Assembly (NCBI RefSeq): GCF_038051925.1
Contig: NZ_CP150634.1
Location: 4,410,300-4,474,299, forward strand
DNA: 64,000 bases
Reading direction: 5' to 3'
Source of the DNA: Methylotuvimicrobium sp. KM2
GTDB lineage: Bacteria > Pseudomonadota > Gammaproteobacteria > Methylococcales > Methylomonadaceae
A program made the position numbers and the translations under genes. Shown piece after piece: positions 55,146 to 64,000 of this stretch. The notes beneath the pieces are model-generated. The model was not told the origin of the DNA. It saw nothing but the letters and a program-made list of their open reading frames with translations, and did no database searches. Position 1 is the stretch's first letter, and the number at the start of each line of letters is the position of its first letter.

Positions 55146-56518
55146 GCTTTTAGCTCCATAACCGCGGTCGCGAATTTTTCGCCGCGTTCTTTATAGCTTT
55201 TATATTGATCGAGACTTGCGCAAGCCGGAGAAAGCAATACGGTATCGCCTTCATCGGCAATTTCGGCAGCAATTTTTACCGCCCGAGAGACATTTTCAGC
55301 TTTATAAATGGGCACGCTGTTATTCAATGCTTGCTCGATTAAAGGCCCGTCCTTGCCCATTAGAATCACACTTTTTGCTTGGCGCTTGATCGCCGGGACT
55401 AATTCCTTCATGTCCGCGCCCTTTGCATCGCCACCTGCTATCAAAATCACTTGACGGGTATAACCTTGCAATGCCGCAACACAGGCACCGATATTCGTTG
55501 CCTTTGAATCGTTGACCCAAGTGATGCCGTTTTTAACGGCAACTCGCTGCATGCGATGATCCAAACCTTTAAATTTTTTTAATGCTTTGCACATCGACAG
55601 TTCGTCCAAACCGATCGCCGCACCCAACGCTATTGCAGCCAATGCGTTCGCGGCATTATGCAGTCCTTCGAGCGGCAACTCGTCCAGCGTCATCAATCGT
55701 TTGTCATTCCGCATCAAATATCCCTTATGGCCATCCCAAGCCAAATGGAACTCCGCCTCGCTATTGATCGCAAAAGTCGACATTTTCCGACCCGGCACAG
55801 CCATATCGATAACCAAGGGATCGTCGGCGTTCAAAACCATTGCCCCGGTGCCCCGAAATATTTTTTGTTTTTCCCGAGCATATTCAGCGACACTGTCATA
55901 TCGGTCCAAATGATCCGGCGATATATTCAACACTGTCGCAGCAGAAGCATTCAGTATCTCGGTACGTTCCAATTGAAAACTGGATAATTCCAAAATATAA
56001 AGTTCGATATCCGGCGCCAATAAATCCAATGCCGGCGTACCCAAGTTGCCTCCGACTGCCGCTTTTTTTCCGGTTTCCTTTGCCATTGCGCCGAGCATGG
56101 TCGTAACGGTACTTTTACCGTTCGATCCGGTAATCGCCACGATCGGCGCTGCTGCACACGCCGCCAACAAATCGATATCACCGATGATCTTAGCGCCTTG
56201 CGCATGCGCCTTGACGATCGAATCCTCTCTAAGCGACACGCCGGGACTGACAATTAAATGAGTCGCCACTTTAAAAGCATCGGCATCGAAACCGCCGGTG
56301 AACACCGCCGCATGGGGCAGATTTTCCAAAAGCTTGTCAAGCAGCGGCGGCTTTGCCCGGCTGTCGACGATGGCAAAGCGTATCCCTTGTGTATCTAAGA
56401 AGCGAGCAACCGAGAGCCCCGTTTCGCCGGCTCCGACTACCAGCACTCTGGAATTGGCTGAATCCAAACCAAACTTTTCGGCTAAAGCCGTGGTTGTATT
56501 GACTGCATTCATCGTCAT
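55142..56518 (-). CDS. murD: UDP-N-acetylmuramoyl-L-alanine--D-glutamate ligase
   Basis: Second Mur ligase, about 458 residues. RVLVVGAGETGLSVARFL begins the UDP-binding domain; AITGSNGKSTVTTMLG is the ATP loop; FKGLDHRMQRV and NDSKATNIGA are conserved. The ATG at 56518 overlaps the mraY stop; a second Met two codons on is equally possible. The longer frame is rejected, since it lies inside mraY. Confidence 0.97.
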   Translation of the reverse strand: MTMNAVNTTTALAEKFGLDSANSRVLVVGAGETGLSVARFLDTQGIRFAIVDSRAKPPLLDKLLENLPHAAVFTGGFDADAFKVATHLIVSPGVSLREDSIVKAHAQGAKIIGDIDLLAACAAAPIVAITGSNGKSTVTTMLGAMAKETGKKAAVGGNLGTPALDLLAPDIELYILELSSFQLERTEILNASAATVLNISPDHLDRYDSVAEYAREKQKIFRGTGAMVLNADDPLVIDMAVPGRKMSTFAINSEAEFHLAWDGHKGYLMRNDKRLMTLDELPLEGLHNAANALAAIALGAAIGLDELSMCKALKKFKGLDHRMQRVAVKNGITWVNDSKATNIGACVAALQGYTRQVILIAGGDAKGADMKELVPAIKRQAKSVILMGKDGPLIEQALNNSVPIYKAENVSRAVKIAAEIADEGDTVLLSPACASLDQYKSYKERGEKFATAVMELKA

Positions 56519-57597
56519 CTCAACTTCAAAGTCGACAACCCAATTAATACTAAAATAAAGGTAATGATCCAAAATCTGACGATAACGCGCGGCTCCGGCC
56601 AACCTTTCAATTCAAAATGATGATGAATCGGCGCCATGCGAAACACGCGTTTACCGGTCATTTTGAATGACGCGACTTGTATAATCACCGACAGGGTTTC
56701 CATCACGAATACGCCGCCCATGATCACCAAAACAATTTCCTGTCTAACCAGGACCGCCAAGACACCCAGCGCCGCGCCAAGCGACAGAGCGCCGACATCG
56801 CCCATGAACACCATGGCCGGATAGGTGTTGAACCACAAAAAACCTAGCCCGGCGCCGATTAACGCAGCGCAAAACACGATTAATTCGCCCGAACTCGGCA
56901 AAAACGGAATCGCCAAATATTTCGCAAATTCGACATGCCCCGACAAATAGGCGAATATCCCCAGACCCGCCGCCACCATGATAGTCGGCATGATCGCCAA
57001 GCCGTCCAAGCCATCGGTCAAATTCACCGCATTGCTGCTTCCGACGATGACAAAATAAGCCATGACAATATATAGCCACCCCATTTCGATACCGACATCT
57101 TTGAAAAACGGCACGATGAATTGTGTCTCGGCCGGTGCGCTTGCTGTGACAAACAAATAGACGGCTGCACTCAATCCGATCACCGACTGCCAAAAATATT
57201 TGGCCCTGGCCGACAGCCCGTCGCTATTACCCAGCATGACTTTTTTATAATCGTCGACAAAACCTATGATGCCGAAGCCCATCGTAACGATAAAAATCAC
57301 CCAGACATAACGGTTTTCGAGGTTGCTCCACAGCAAAGTACTGATGCCCACCGCAACCAATATCAACGCACCGCCCATCGTCGGCGTTCCGGCTTTGTCG
57401 AAATGCGTTTTAGGCCCATCCGTGCGCACACATTGACCGATTTTTCTTCTGGTCAATTTTTGGATCATGAACGGCCCGATCACCAGCGAGATAATCAACG
57501 CGGTGAGCGCTCCCAAAATGGCCCGCATCGTCAAATATTGAAAAACCCGAAACACGCTATCGAGCGTCATCAAATATTCGGTTAAATAAAGTAACAT
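56515..57597 (-). CDS. mraY: Phospho-N-acetylmuramoyl-pentapeptide transferase
   Basis: Integral membrane enzyme of 360 residues that makes lipid I on undecaprenyl phosphate. GPKTHFDKAGTPTMGG is the first cytoplasmic signature; GFVDDYKKV and NLTDGLDGLA hold the catalytic aspartates; RMAPIHHHFELKGWPE is the His-rich loop. It starts 1 base after the murF stop. Confidence 0.98.
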   Translation of the reverse strand: MLLYLTEYLMTLDSVFRVFQYLTMRAILGALTALIISLVIGPFMIQKLTRRKIGQCVRTDGPKTHFDKAGTPTMGGALILVAVGISTLLWSNLENRYVWVIFIVTMGFGIIGFVDDYKKVMLGNSDGLSARAKYFWQSVIGLSAAVYLFVTASAPAETQFIVPFFKDVGIEMGWLYIVMAYFVIVGSSNAVNLTDGLDGLAIMPTIMVAAGLGIFAYLSGHVEFAKYLAIPFLPSSGELIVFCAALIGAGLGFLWFNTYPAMVFMGDVGALSLGAALGVLAVLVRQEIVLVIMGGVFVMETLSVIIQVASFKMTGKRVFRMAPIHHHFELKGWPEPRVIVRFWIITFILVLIGLSTLKLR

Positions 57598-57598
57598 G

Positions 57599-58960
57599 CT
57601 ATTTCCTGTAATTCTCTACGATGGCTCCGACCACACGTTCCATGCGCTGGGATCTCGACCCTTTCACGAGCAAGGTTTCATGACCATTCATTTCGCGCTT
57701 CAAAGCTTCTGTCAATTCATCTTGTGTTTCGTAAAAAATGCCTCCTTCACCAAAAGACTGCACGGTATTCCGAGCGTCGGATCCGGTCGCGAACAGCCTT
57801 TTTACGCCAATTGTTTTCATGTCTTCGCCCATTTCGCGGTGTATTTCTGCGCTTTCGGGTCCCAGTTCGCCAAAGGCGCCCAAAGCCACCCAGGGCTCAC
57901 CGCCGCATTCGATCAACACATCGAGCCCCGCCTTCAGCGATGCCGAGTTAGCGTTGTAGGTATCATCGATCACGATATTGCCCTGGCGCCCGACCAGCGG
58001 CTGTAAACGTCCGGTAACCGGATGCACCTTTTCCAGTCCTTGTTTGATCGTCATCGGCTCAAAACCCAATGCGGTAGCAGCGGCACCTGCGGCCAAGGCA
58101 TTCAGTACATTATGCCGGCCGGCCAATTTGAGCCGCATCGGATAACGCACCGAACCATGAATCCATTCGAAAGCTGTCGCAAATTCGCCGTTTTCGATAC
58201 GCGTTATGATGTTTTCGGCACGAATATCGGCGCCTGGCTTTAACCCGAACGACAATACCTTGCGTGTTCCTGCCAACTCCAGCCAATAATCGAAATAAGT
58301 ATCGTCATGGTTCAGCACGGCCGTCCCATCCGGACCGAGAGAACCGATAATTTCACCTTTCGCACGAGCGATGCCGTCGACACTGCCGAAGCCTTCTAAA
58401 TGCGCGGGACCGACATTGCAAATAATCGTCACATGCGGCTTGGCATATCGACTGGTATAGGCAATTTCACCGGCATGATTCGCGCCCATTTCGATCACCG
58501 CATAGCGATGTTCGGCGTTCATCTTCATTAAGGTCAACGGCACGCCGATGTCGTTGTTCAAGTTACCTTGGGTATAAAGAACAGGGCCTTGAATACCCAA
58601 TATCGCGGCGGTTATTTCTTTGACCGTGGTTTTGCCGTTGCTACCGGTAATGCCGACCACTTGTGCGGTTTGCCTGTTCCGCCAAAAACCGGCTAATTCA
58701 GCCAGAGCCAGGCGAGTATCGGATACTACGACAATCGGCATCGTCACCTCGACCTTACGACTTAGAATCGCCGCGGCCGCTCCGGCCCGCTCGGCATCCC
58801 CAACAAAATCATTGCCATCGAATCGCTCGCCTTTAATCGCGCAATAGAGACTGCCTGGTTCGATGGTGCGCGTGTCAATACTGACTCCCGTGAAGAACTT
58901 ATCCTCGCCGAACAGAACTCCGCCGACACATTCCGCGATTTCGCTCAACATTAATTTCAT
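57599..58960 (-). CDS. murF: UDP-MurNAc-tripeptide--D-Ala-D-Ala ligase
   Basis: Last cytoplasmic Mur ligase, 453 residues. GITGSNGKTTVKEITAAIL is the ATP loop; VIEMGANHAGEIAYTS and DDTYNANSASLKAGLD are conserved. The ATG overlaps the murE stop by 4 bases. It uses the product of ddl in the same cluster. Confidence 0.98.
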   Translation of the reverse strand: MKLMLSEIAECVGGVLFGEDKFFTGVSIDTRTIEPGSLYCAIKGERFDGNDFVGDAERAGAAAAILSRKVEVTMPIVVVSDTRLALAELAGFWRNRQTAQVVGITGSNGKTTVKEITAAILGIQGPVLYTQGNLNNDIGVPLTLMKMNAEHRYAVIEMGANHAGEIAYTSRYAKPHVTIICNVGPAHLEGFGSVDGIARAKGEIIGSLGPDGTAVLNHDDTYFDYWLELAGTRKVLSFGLKPGADIRAENIITRIENGEFATAFEWIHGSVRYPMRLKLAGRHNVLNALAAGAAATALGFEPMTIKQGLEKVHPVTGRLQPLVGRQGNIVIDDTYNANSASLKAGLDVLIECGGEPWVALGAFGELGPESAEIHREMGEDMKTIGVKRLFATGSDARNTVQSFGEGGIFYETQDELTEALKREMNGHETLLVKGSRSQRMERVVGAIVENYRK

Positions 58961-60423
58961 TGCCTGGCTAACCTCAGTGCTTTTATTACAGTCTCTCTAT
59001 CGCTAAAAGGTATCTTTCGGCCTTTCACTTCTTGATATTCTTCATGGCCTTTACCCGCGATCAACACACAATCGCCGGAGCCGGACTCGCTAATCGCTGT
59101 TTGTATCGCCAGGGCCCTGTCATGAATGACGGAAACGCCACTCGACCGACAGCCCTCCATAATAGCTTCGACAATCATTTCCGGGGCTTCTCCGCGTGGG
59201 TTGTCATCTGTCAAAATAACCCGGTCAGCCCACTGTTGCGCAATACTGCCCATTTGCGACCGCTTGCCCTCATCCCGATCGCCGCCGCAGCCGAATACGA
59301 TTGTCAATTTTTTTTCGCATTGCTTACGAAGTCCCTTCAATACTTTTTCAAGAGCATCCGGCGTATGGGCATAGTCGACAAAAACCCATGATTCATCGTC
59401 GCCGCCATAACGCTCCATGCGCCCAGGGATCGCTTGTAAGCTTTCGATTTTGATGGCCGCTTGATCAAAACTCATGCCGGAAGCCAATAAAGTGGTAAAA
59501 ACCGTCAACGCATTTTCCGCGTTGAATTCACCAAATAAAGGGATGCAAACTTTTTTTTGTCGATCCCGCCATCTCAAGTTAAGCTCGATTCCTAACAATG
59601 TCTGACGAAGCGAATCACCGAGAACCGATTCGCCATAGGGTAAGGATTTGCCTCGGAGACTGCCGGCCCACACGAGCACACCGTCGGGAACCGCTGCCAG
59701 CACTTGCTGACTGTAGGCATCATCCAAATTGATCACGGCAAACTTCACACCAGGCATCGCCAACAACTTTAATTTGGCTTGAACATACCGTTCCATCGAG
59801 CCGTGATAATCCAAATGATCGCGACTGATATTCGTATAAACGACCCCTTGAAAACGGATACCGTTCACTCGTCCCTGCTCTAAGCCATGCGAGGAAACTT
59901 CCATTGCAACCGCCGCCAGCCGGTCGTCGACCAAATTCGCCAACATCCATTGAATCGCCAACGCATCCGGGGTCGTATTGATCGTTTGCCGCAAACACCC
60001 CCAGATTCCCCAGCCTAAGGTACCGATAATCCCGCATCGATCCAGGGCTTGAGCTAAAAACTGGCTGCACGAGGTTTTGCCGTTAGTGCCGGTTATGCCA
60101 ATCACATGCAATCGACCGGACGGATCGCCGTAGAATCGGCTTGCGATCTCTCCCAACTTCATATTTAGATCTTCGACCGCGATAAATGGCACATCACGGT
60201 GACCGCCACCTAACCATTCGTTCGCCCCGAAAGGCTCATAGAGCACCGCACTCGCCCCGAGCTCGAGAGCTTGGCGAACATGCGCCAAGCCATGCTGCCT
60301 AGCTCCTTGCACGGCGATGAACGCGTAGCCCGGTTTAATATTGCGACTACTCAGTGATAACCCTTGAACGGTGATATCGGCTCCGGTCAATGCATGGTCC
60401 GAGAGCAGTTCTGCTAATTTCAT
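58957..60423 (-). CDS. murE: UDP-MurNAc-L-Ala-D-Glu--meso-DAP ligase
   Basis: Mur ligase of 488 residues that adds the third stem residue. VIGITGTNGKTSCSQFLAQ (K116) is the ATP loop. ILTDDNPRGEAP holds the DNPR motif that marks meso-diaminopimelate specificity, as usual for Gram-negatives. It overlaps ftsI and murF by 4 bases each. Confidence 0.98.
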   Translation of the reverse strand: MKLAELLSDHALTGADITVQGLSLSSRNIKPGYAFIAVQGARQHGLAHVRQALELGASAVLYEPFGANEWLGGGHRDVPFIAVEDLNMKLGEIASRFYGDPSGRLHVIGITGTNGKTSCSQFLAQALDRCGIIGTLGWGIWGCLRQTINTTPDALAIQWMLANLVDDRLAAVAMEVSSHGLEQGRVNGIRFQGVVYTNISRDHLDYHGSMERYVQAKLKLLAMPGVKFAVINLDDAYSQQVLAAVPDGVLVWAGSLRGKSLPYGESVLGDSLRQTLLGIELNLRWRDRQKKVCIPLFGEFNAENALTVFTTLLASGMSFDQAAIKIESLQAIPGRMERYGGDDESWVFVDYAHTPDALEKVLKGLRKQCEKKLTIVFGCGGDRDEGKRSQMGSIAQQWADRVILTDDNPRGEAPEMIVEAIMEGCRSSGVSVIHDRALAIQTAISESGSGDCVLIAGKGHEEYQEVKGRKIPFSDRETVIKALRLARQ

Positions 60424-62159
60424 TGCGCTAAGAGATCCGGGCTTTTGCTGATCAAAACCGGCATGGTTTCTTCTTGGTCAGGCGCAACATCGAGTATTCT
60501 CAGCGCACCGGCCATTACTTTGGAAAATACGGGACCTGCCACCGCACCTCCGTAATAAGCACCAGCCGAGGGTTCATCCACCATCACCGCGATCACCACA
60601 CGCGGATCGCTAGCCGGTGCCATACCGACAAAAATCGATAAATATTTTTTTTCTTTATAGCCGCCCTCGCCGGCTTTTTTAGCCGTTCCGGTTTTGCCTG
60701 CGACTCGATAGCCATCGACCCTAGCCTGATAAGCGGTACCGTCTTTCAACACGACTTGCTCGAGCATGGTTCTAATCAATTGGGCCGTTTTCTCGGAAAA
60801 CACACGTTTGGCTTCGGGGTCCTGATCGCGCTTCAACAAACTAACCGAATGCAGCACACCGTTATCGGCCAATGCCGTATAAGCCCTTGCCAACTGCAAC
60901 ACCGATGCATTCATGCCGTAGCCGAACGATAGGGTCGCCTGTGCGAATTGATTCCACCGCTGGTAATCCAGCACGCTACCACTTGCTTCCCCTGGGAAAC
61001 CGATACCCGCTGCGTTGCCGAATCCCAATTGATTGTAAATGCCCCAAAAATAGTCCGGCGGCATCTCTAATGCGACAATGCTGGTTGCAACATTGCTTGA
61101 TTTTTTCAAGACATGCGTTAAATCGAGCGTTCCGTAGTTATGCACGTCCCTGACGACATTGCGGCCAATTCGGTATATTCCATTCGTTTCAATTATTAAG
61201 TCGGGCTTGATGTAACCGCCGTCGAGCGCCGCCGCGATAACAAAGGGCTTGACCGTCGACCCCGGTTCGAAAACATCGGTAATCGCTCGATTTCTAAAAG
61301 CATTGCCTTTAAGGTGCGTTCGGGTATTTGGATTGAACGCAGGATGATTGGCATCGGCCAGCACCTCGCCGGTTTTTGCGTCTAAGACAACCAATGCCGC
61401 TGCTTTCGCGCGGTGCTCTAGTACTGCCGACTGCAATTCTCGATAAGCCAAATATTGAATGCGCTCGTCGATACTTAACTGCACATTCCGCCCATCGACC
61501 GGTGCGGAGATCGCCTCGACATCACCGATAATTTGCCTTTTGCCGTCGCGAATAACCCGCTTGCTCCCGGCCGTCCCTCTCAGTACTGAGTCATAGGCAA
61601 GCTCAATCCCTTCTTGGCCGACATCGTCGACATTCGTAAATCCTACCAAATGTGCCGATACCGGGCCCGCCGGATAATAGCGTTTAAATTCCCGCTCGAA
61701 ATAAACACCGGGGACATCTAATGCTTTTACTTGCGCAGCCAAATGCGGATTGATGCGCCGTTTAACATAAACAAACCGCCGCTTCGTGCCTGGCACGATC
61801 AAGTTTTTAATTTTCCTATCGGGCAAATCGAGAAGCTTTTCCATTTGCCCGATTGCAGCCGGTTCGGCACCCGCGAGTTCTTGCGGATTGACCCAAATCG
61901 ATTGAACCGGCGTGCTGATCGCCAATGGCTCTCCGTTTCGGTCCAGTATCATGCCTCGATAAGCTGACACAGATACCGCACTGACATGGCGCATGTCGCC
62001 CTGCTGTTTGAGAAATTGCTTTCTCAATACTTGCAGGTCGAAGGCCCGAACAGCCAGCAAGCCCATCCCTCCAAGCATAAAAACCAGCAACACTTTACGT
62101 CTTACGGTAAAGTCCGTTTCCGGCCCCCTCTTTTTTTTTCGCGTTGAAAAACCGTGCAT
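60420..62159 (-). CDS. ftsI: Septal transpeptidase PBP3 (FtsI)
   Basis: Class B penicillin-binding protein of 579 residues. One membrane helix lies at about 22-39 after a basic N-terminus. The active site motifs are SxxK in EPGSTVKPF (Ser301, Lys304), SSN (354-356) and KTGT (489-492). It crosslinks septal peptidoglycan with FtsW. It starts directly after the ftsL stop. Confidence 0.98.
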   Translation of the reverse strand: MHGFSTRKKKRGPETDFTVRRKVLLVFMLGGMGLLAVRAFDLQVLRKQFLKQQGDMRHVSAVSVSAYRGMILDRNGEPLAISTPVQSIWVNPQELAGAEPAAIGQMEKLLDLPDRKIKNLIVPGTKRRFVYVKRRINPHLAAQVKALDVPGVYFEREFKRYYPAGPVSAHLVGFTNVDDVGQEGIELAYDSVLRGTAGSKRVIRDGKRQIIGDVEAISAPVDGRNVQLSIDERIQYLAYRELQSAVLEHRAKAAALVVLDAKTGEVLADANHPAFNPNTRTHLKGNAFRNRAITDVFEPGSTVKPFVIAAALDGGYIKPDLIIETNGIYRIGRNVVRDVHNYGTLDLTHVLKKSSNVATSIVALEMPPDYFWGIYNQLGFGNAAGIGFPGEASGSVLDYQRWNQFAQATLSFGYGMNASVLQLARAYTALADNGVLHSVSLLKRDQDPEAKRVFSEKTAQLIRTMLEQVVLKDGTAYQARVDGYRVAGKTGTAKKAGEGGYKEKKYLSIFVGMAPASDPRVVIAVMVDEPSAGAYYGGAVAGPVFSKVMAGALRILDVAPDQEETMPVLISKSPDLLAQ

Positions 62160-62438
62160 CTAAGGTTTCAAATAAATAATTTTGTCTCGTTCCGGCATGA
62201 CCAGTTTTAGCTTATCCCGAGCAATTTGTTCGACTCGATTTTCTTCCGCTAATGTCGTCAACTCCAACTGTAATTGCCCCCACTCCACTTCGTATCGATC
62301 CAGCTCGCGTTCTTGTTGCTGTATTTCAACAAACAGCAATCGCGACTGATACTTGCTGTAAATGACCCCCAGTGCGGACAACACTAATAAAGGCAATAAA
62401 CTTGCCAAGGATAAAATAGCGATCCTGTTTTCCGTCAC
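62160..62438 (-). CDS. ftsL: Cell division protein FtsL
   Basis: Small bitopic protein of 92 residues. One membrane helix (about 7-27) is followed by a periplasmic coiled coil (QQQERELDRYEVEWGQLQLEL) and the C-terminal segment RVEQIARDKLKLVMPERD. It forms a complex with FtsB and FtsQ. Its start overlaps the rsmH stop by 4 bases, the usual position. Confidence 0.95.
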   Translation of the reverse strand: MTENRIAILSLASLLPLLVLSALGVIYSKYQSRLLFVEIQQQERELDRYEVEWGQLQLELTTLAEENRVEQIARDKLKLVMPERDKIIYLKP

Positions 62439-63361
62439 AACCGCTCCGCCACGCGCATGATTGCGCTTCTTGCTCGTGGATTTTTCGCCACCTCGTCTCC
62501 GCCGGCTTTAATCGCCTTGCCGACTTTGCGCAAAATACCCTTCTTTATCTCAGATTCCACAATCGGCAATCTGCCTGGATCGTGCTTGGCACCAGATTCA
62601 GCGCGGATAAAGCGTTTGGTGATTCGATCCTCCAATGAATGAAACGAGATCACAACCAGGCGTCCTCCGGGTTTCAATACATCGACCGCCTGTTCCAATC
62701 CACTTTTCAATTCTTCGAGCTCTCGATTGACCGCAATCCGAATTGCTTGAAAAGTCCGGGTTGCAGGGTGTTTATGCTTTTCTCTAACAGGCACACTGTT
62801 TACAATTAGCTCGGCAAGTTGCCGCGTCGTCGATAGCGGTTGCTCCCGGCGTTGTTCGACAATGGCGCGGGCAATTCGACGTGCAAAACGCTCTTCGCCG
62901 AATTCGAATAACACTTGAACCAAATCGCGCTCATCGACTTCGGCCAACCATTGTGCTGCAGACAAACCCGAGCGATGATCCATACGCATATCCAAAGGGC
63001 CGTCATATAAAAAACTAAACCCCCGTTCGGGGGTATCCAATTGCGGCGACGAGACGCCTAAGTCCATTAGCAGGCCATCCACCCGCCCTTGCACATTTTC
63101 CTGTTCGGCGATAGCTTGTAATGACGAAAAGCATGCATGATGCAGGCTAAAACGCTTATCGCTTGCTATTTCTCGCGCCCATTCCGATTGAATCGCATCG
63201 GCATCCCGGTCTAAGGCGAGTAAGCGGCCGGAAGGACCTAACCGCTTTAAAATCCCCCGACTGTGTCCGCCACGCCCAAACGTACAATCGATATAAATGC
63301 CATCGGCTTTAATAGCAAGCGCCTGTAACGCCTCCGAAAACAATACGGGCAAATGCGCCAT
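62435..63361 (-). CDS. rsmH: 16S rRNA m4C1402 methyltransferase
   Basis: SAM-dependent enzyme of 308 residues, earlier called MraW. YIDCTFGRGGHSRGIL is the SAM loop; GLLMDLGVSSPQLDTPERGFSF and FHSLEDRITKRFI are family signatures. It is the second gene of the dcw cluster, 114 bases after mraZ. Confidence 0.98.
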   Translation of the reverse strand: MAHLPVLFSEALQALAIKADGIYIDCTFGRGGHSRGILKRLGPSGRLLALDRDADAIQSEWAREIASDKRFSLHHACFSSLQAIAEQENVQGRVDGLLMDLGVSSPQLDTPERGFSFLYDGPLDMRMDHRSGLSAAQWLAEVDERDLVQVLFEFGEERFARRIARAIVEQRREQPLSTTRQLAELIVNSVPVREKHKHPATRTFQAIRIAVNRELEELKSGLEQAVDVLKPGGRLVVISFHSLEDRITKRFIRAESGAKHDPGRLPIVESEIKKGILRKVGKAIKAGGDEVAKNPRARSAIMRVAERL

Positions 63362-63475
63362 TTAACAGATCTCTCGTATTAACCCAGCCTTTACATTTGG
63401 CGAGCATAAGAAATTAAAAATTAATGATAATATTCAATGCGATATCCACAGTCACTAGAAATTGTTAAGGCTGGG

Positions 63476-63943
63476 TTAAAAAGACAAAGAACCTAACTCT
63501 TCGAGACCTTCGGTATCGTCGCTATTCATCCATTCGACTTCCTTGGCATTCCATGCTTCCTCATTCCATATTTCGAATTTGTTCAATTGTCCGACCAACA
63601 TAATTTTCTTGTCCATACCGGCAAAGCGTCTCAATTTCTCCGGCAATAATATACGGCCTTGCATATCCATTTCGCATTCTGTCGCGTTACCGATCAAAAA
63701 ACGCTTAAGTTTGGTCAACATTTTATTTAAAGTTGGTTTCTTAAGAATGGCTTGTTCGACTTTTTCCCATTCCGGCAAGGGATACAGCCACAAACAACCC
63801 TTCTCGCCGACGCAATGCTCATCGACCGCAACCGTGACGATTAATTGCCGGTCGCAACATTCCAACAACTCCTCCCTATATTTAGTCGGAATTGCAAAAC
63901 GCCCTTTCGCGTCAAGATTGATTGGATTGATGCCTCTTAACAA
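63476..63943 (-). CDS. mraZ: Transcriptional regulator MraZ
   Basis: AbrB-fold regulator of the dcw cluster, 155 residues. Two MraZ repeats are present: INLDAKGRFAIPTKYRE and CEMDMQGRILLPEKLRRFAG, each with the DxxGR(I/F)xxP motif. The start is a TTG (63941-63943); the normal MxRG opening (MLRGINPIN) supports it. It probably represses its own operon through the boxes listed at 63968-63992. Confidence 0.96.
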   Translation of the reverse strand: MLRGINPINLDAKGRFAIPTKYREELLECCDRQLIVTVAVDEHCVGEKGCLWLYPLPEWEKVEQAILKKPTLNKMLTKLKRFLIGNATECEMDMQGRILLPEKLRRFAGMDKKIMLVGQLNKFEIWNEEAWNAKEVEWMNSDDTEGLEELGSLSF

Positions 63944-63967
63944 GATAAGCCCCGGCTCGCCAAAAAA

Positions 63968-63992
63968 TTCCCTTTTTTTCCACTTTACACCA
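63968..63992 (-). promoter_or_regulatory. Three MraZ boxes upstream of mraZ
   Basis: On the minus strand TGGTG (63992-63988), TGGAA (63982-63978) and GGGAA (63972-63968) lie exactly 10 bases apart. MraZ binds three TGGGN-like repeats with 5-base spacers, in this position before mraZ. The window ends 8 bases further, so the promoter is cut off. Confidence 0.6.
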
Positions 63993-64000
63993 CTTTTGTT

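Overview
The window comes from a gammaproteobacterium of roughly 48% GC. The gene content and the density of short palindromic intergenic repeats suggest a methanotroph of the Methylococcales (Methylomicrobium/Methylotuvimicrobium-like). That placement is inference; no methane oxidation gene is present to prove it. About a quarter of the window is a textbook dcw (division and cell wall) cluster. The rest is housekeeping operons mixed with signalling genes, one insertion sequence and many small repeats.

Region 1 (203-8437, minus strand) is a four-gene sensory operon: TonB-dependent receptor, periplasmic ABC-type substrate-binding protein, BarA-like hybrid histidine kinase, and a REC-GAF-PAS-GGDEF-EAL response regulator. 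It is followed upstream by an inositol-monophosphatase-family gene and a lipoprotein alkaline phosphatase (8625-11035). Region 2 (11590-16245, plus) pairs an HDOD-GAF-histidine kinase with a REC-PAS-PAS-GGDEF-EAL protein whose EAL domain looks impaired. Region 3 (16546-20050, plus) holds a degenerate Fic domain fused to a zeta-toxin-like kinase, and a low-complexity protein with four GVxRYL repeats and a C-terminal Cys/His cluster.

Region 4 (20445-25993) is a FixJ-like regulator and a multi-PAS FixL-like kinase gene split by an IS1111-group IS110 element (about 23807-25275). The long 3' non-coding end of this element contains an RNA-like internal loop. Its two strands match the left and right halves of the actual insertion site, so the element probably carries its own readable seekRNA/bridge RNA together with its target. 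This is the most exciting observation in the window. Region 5 (26382-29338) has a stand-alone FtsH-protease-like (M41) protein, a flavin reductase-domain protein, nadC and ampD.

Region 6 (30017-39063) is housekeeping: ribF-ileS-lspA, rpsT, proB, obgE-rpmA-rplU, ispB. Region 7 (39060-44197) is a sigma-54 enhancer-binding protein with a Cys-containing N-terminal domain. Divergent from it is a five-gene operon (DUF938 methyltransferase-like, beta-carbonic anhydrase, atypical SDR, DUF1326, DUF2182) preceded by a sigma-54-type -24/-12 promoter. This looks like an uncharacterised regulated system.

Region 8 (44198-46406) is repeat-rich and includes a 65-bp MITE-like element nested in a larger repeat with a visible target duplication; lpxC lies inside it. 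Region 9 (46407-63943, minus) is the dcw cluster mraZ-rsmH-ftsL-ftsI-murE-murF-mraY-murD-ftsW-murG-murC-murB-ddl-ftsQ-ftsA-ftsZ, with three 10-bp-spaced MraZ boxes at the window edge. No tRNA, rRNA or CRISPR array was seen.
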